From positions 1 through 6,091 of the forward strand of contig JAHDBO010000130.1 in assembly GCA_020630355.1 (NCBI GenBank): a DNA stretch of 6,091 nt, in the 5' to 3' direction. The position numbers were made by a program, and so were the translations under genes. The notes below the pieces were generated by a model. It had not been told where the DNA came from. It searched no databases and was given only the letters and a program-made list of their open reading frames with translations. Numbering within the stretch: the stretch's first letter is position 1; each line of letters opens with the position of its first letter. This DNA is from Saprospiraceae bacterium (lineage in GTDB: Bacteria; Bacteroidota; Bacteroidia; Chitinophagales; Saprospiraceae). Shown here piece by piece: positions 5,812 to 6,091 of this stretch.

Positions 5812-5845
5812 TGAGATGATGAGATGATGAGATGATGAGATGATG
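5806..5845 (+). repeat. Octanucleotide tandem repeat (AGATGATG)x5 overlapping the oxidase gene stop codon
   Basis: Five perfect consecutive copies of the 8-mer AGATGATG. The first copy supplies the last Arg codon (AGA) and the TGA stop of the oxidase gene, immediately followed by a second in-frame TGA. The period is not a multiple of three, but the stop lies in copy one, so copy-number change would not alter the protein. Perfect short repeats like this are prone to slippage. Confidence 0.95.
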
Positions 5846-5964
5846 TCTTGGTTTTTGTCCGTGTATAAGTCAGTGGTTTAGCCGATGATAGGACTATCGT
5901 TCATTTAGCTCATTGTTTGGGTTTGTTCTTTGGAATACTCGGTCAATCATTAAATAGCACCCAC

Positions 5965-5977
5965 TTGTCATTTCGAC
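5965..5977 (+). repeat. Dispersed intergenic repeat core, copy 2
   Basis: TTGTCATTTCGAC is an exact 13-bp match, in opposite orientation, to the core at 4145-4157. The sequence after it keeps only loose resemblance (a GGGAG block, then TGCT), so this is a diverged member or a different subtype, probably extending toward the right edge. The surrounding 5846-6091 contains no convincing gene; a short hairpin TGCTC / GAGCA with a 3-nt loop lies at 6078-6090. Confidence 0.45.
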
Positions 5978-6091
5978 TAGAGGGGAGCCTGTCTGCTTGT
6001 TCAGGAAATCTTCTAGGGGAGGAGGATGAGCTCAGGTTTTTCCTGTGGCTATCCTTGGGGCAAAAAGAAGGGCAAATTGCTCTTTGAGCAG

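Noticed and set aside
5806..5845. CRISPR-like array
   Set aside because: The unit is only 8 bp and repeats without spacers; this is a simple tandem repeat.
5887..5898. GATAG-GA-CTATC inverted repeat as an oxidase terminator
   Set aside because: Five-bp arms with a 2-nt spacer cannot form a normal hairpin loop and no T-tract follows.
5943..6089. Minus-strand open frame entering from the right edge (about 49 codons, ending SRNDKWVLFND)
   Set aside because: It reads through the second repeat copy and has Ser/Arg/Pro-rich low-complexity composition; there is no recognisable domain.

Overview
The window looks like a chromosomal segment of a Bacteroidota bacterium, possibly from the Saprospiria, but rank below phylum is only a guess. 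The grounds are: a GTP cyclohydrolase I with the His-rich N-terminus I associate with this phylum; two secreted CotH-type proteins of the Bacteroidota style; several promoter candidates matching the TAnnTTTG (-7) / TTG (-33) consensus; almost no Shine-Dalgarno sequences; and an intergenic repeat core (TTGTCATTTCGAC) that I remember as common in these genomes. No rRNA, tRNA, CRISPR array, transposase or phage gene is visible.

Layout. Positions 1-3155 (minus strand) hold two tandem paralogues of the CotH protein-kinase-like family. The upstream one is complete (539 aa, 1536-3155). The downstream one runs off the left edge (514 codons visible, 1-1543) and its start overlaps the upstream stop by 8 nt. 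Both have Sec signal peptides without a lipobox, so they should act in the periplasm or outside the cell. A probable terminator hairpin (3248-3284) separates them from a hemolysin III / PAQR-type membrane protein (3297-3956, minus). Next comes a 210-bp spacer with a terminator-like hairpin and a dispersed-repeat fragment, then folE, GTP cyclohydrolase I (4167-4874, minus), with all recognisable zinc and catalytic residues present. A 316-bp AT-rich divergent spacer with several inverted repeats and promoter candidates on both strands leads to a lone five-helix haem-copper oxidase subunit III gene (5191-5811, plus). Its stop codon lies inside a perfect five-copy octanucleotide tandem repeat (5806-5845). 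The last 246 bp are non-coding and hold a second copy of the 13-bp repeat core, in the opposite orientation to the first.

How the genes relate. The two cotH-like genes almost certainly form one transcription unit and may be translationally coupled. The hemolysin III gene, folE and the oxidase gene look like separate units and share no obvious pathway. The most interesting points are the CotH pair, where one copy keeps an Asp at a candidate catalytic position and the other has Ser; the octamer repeat abutting the oxidase gene; the facing repeat cores; and the possibly long, hairpin-bearing folE leader. I see no convincing undescribed multi-gene system here.
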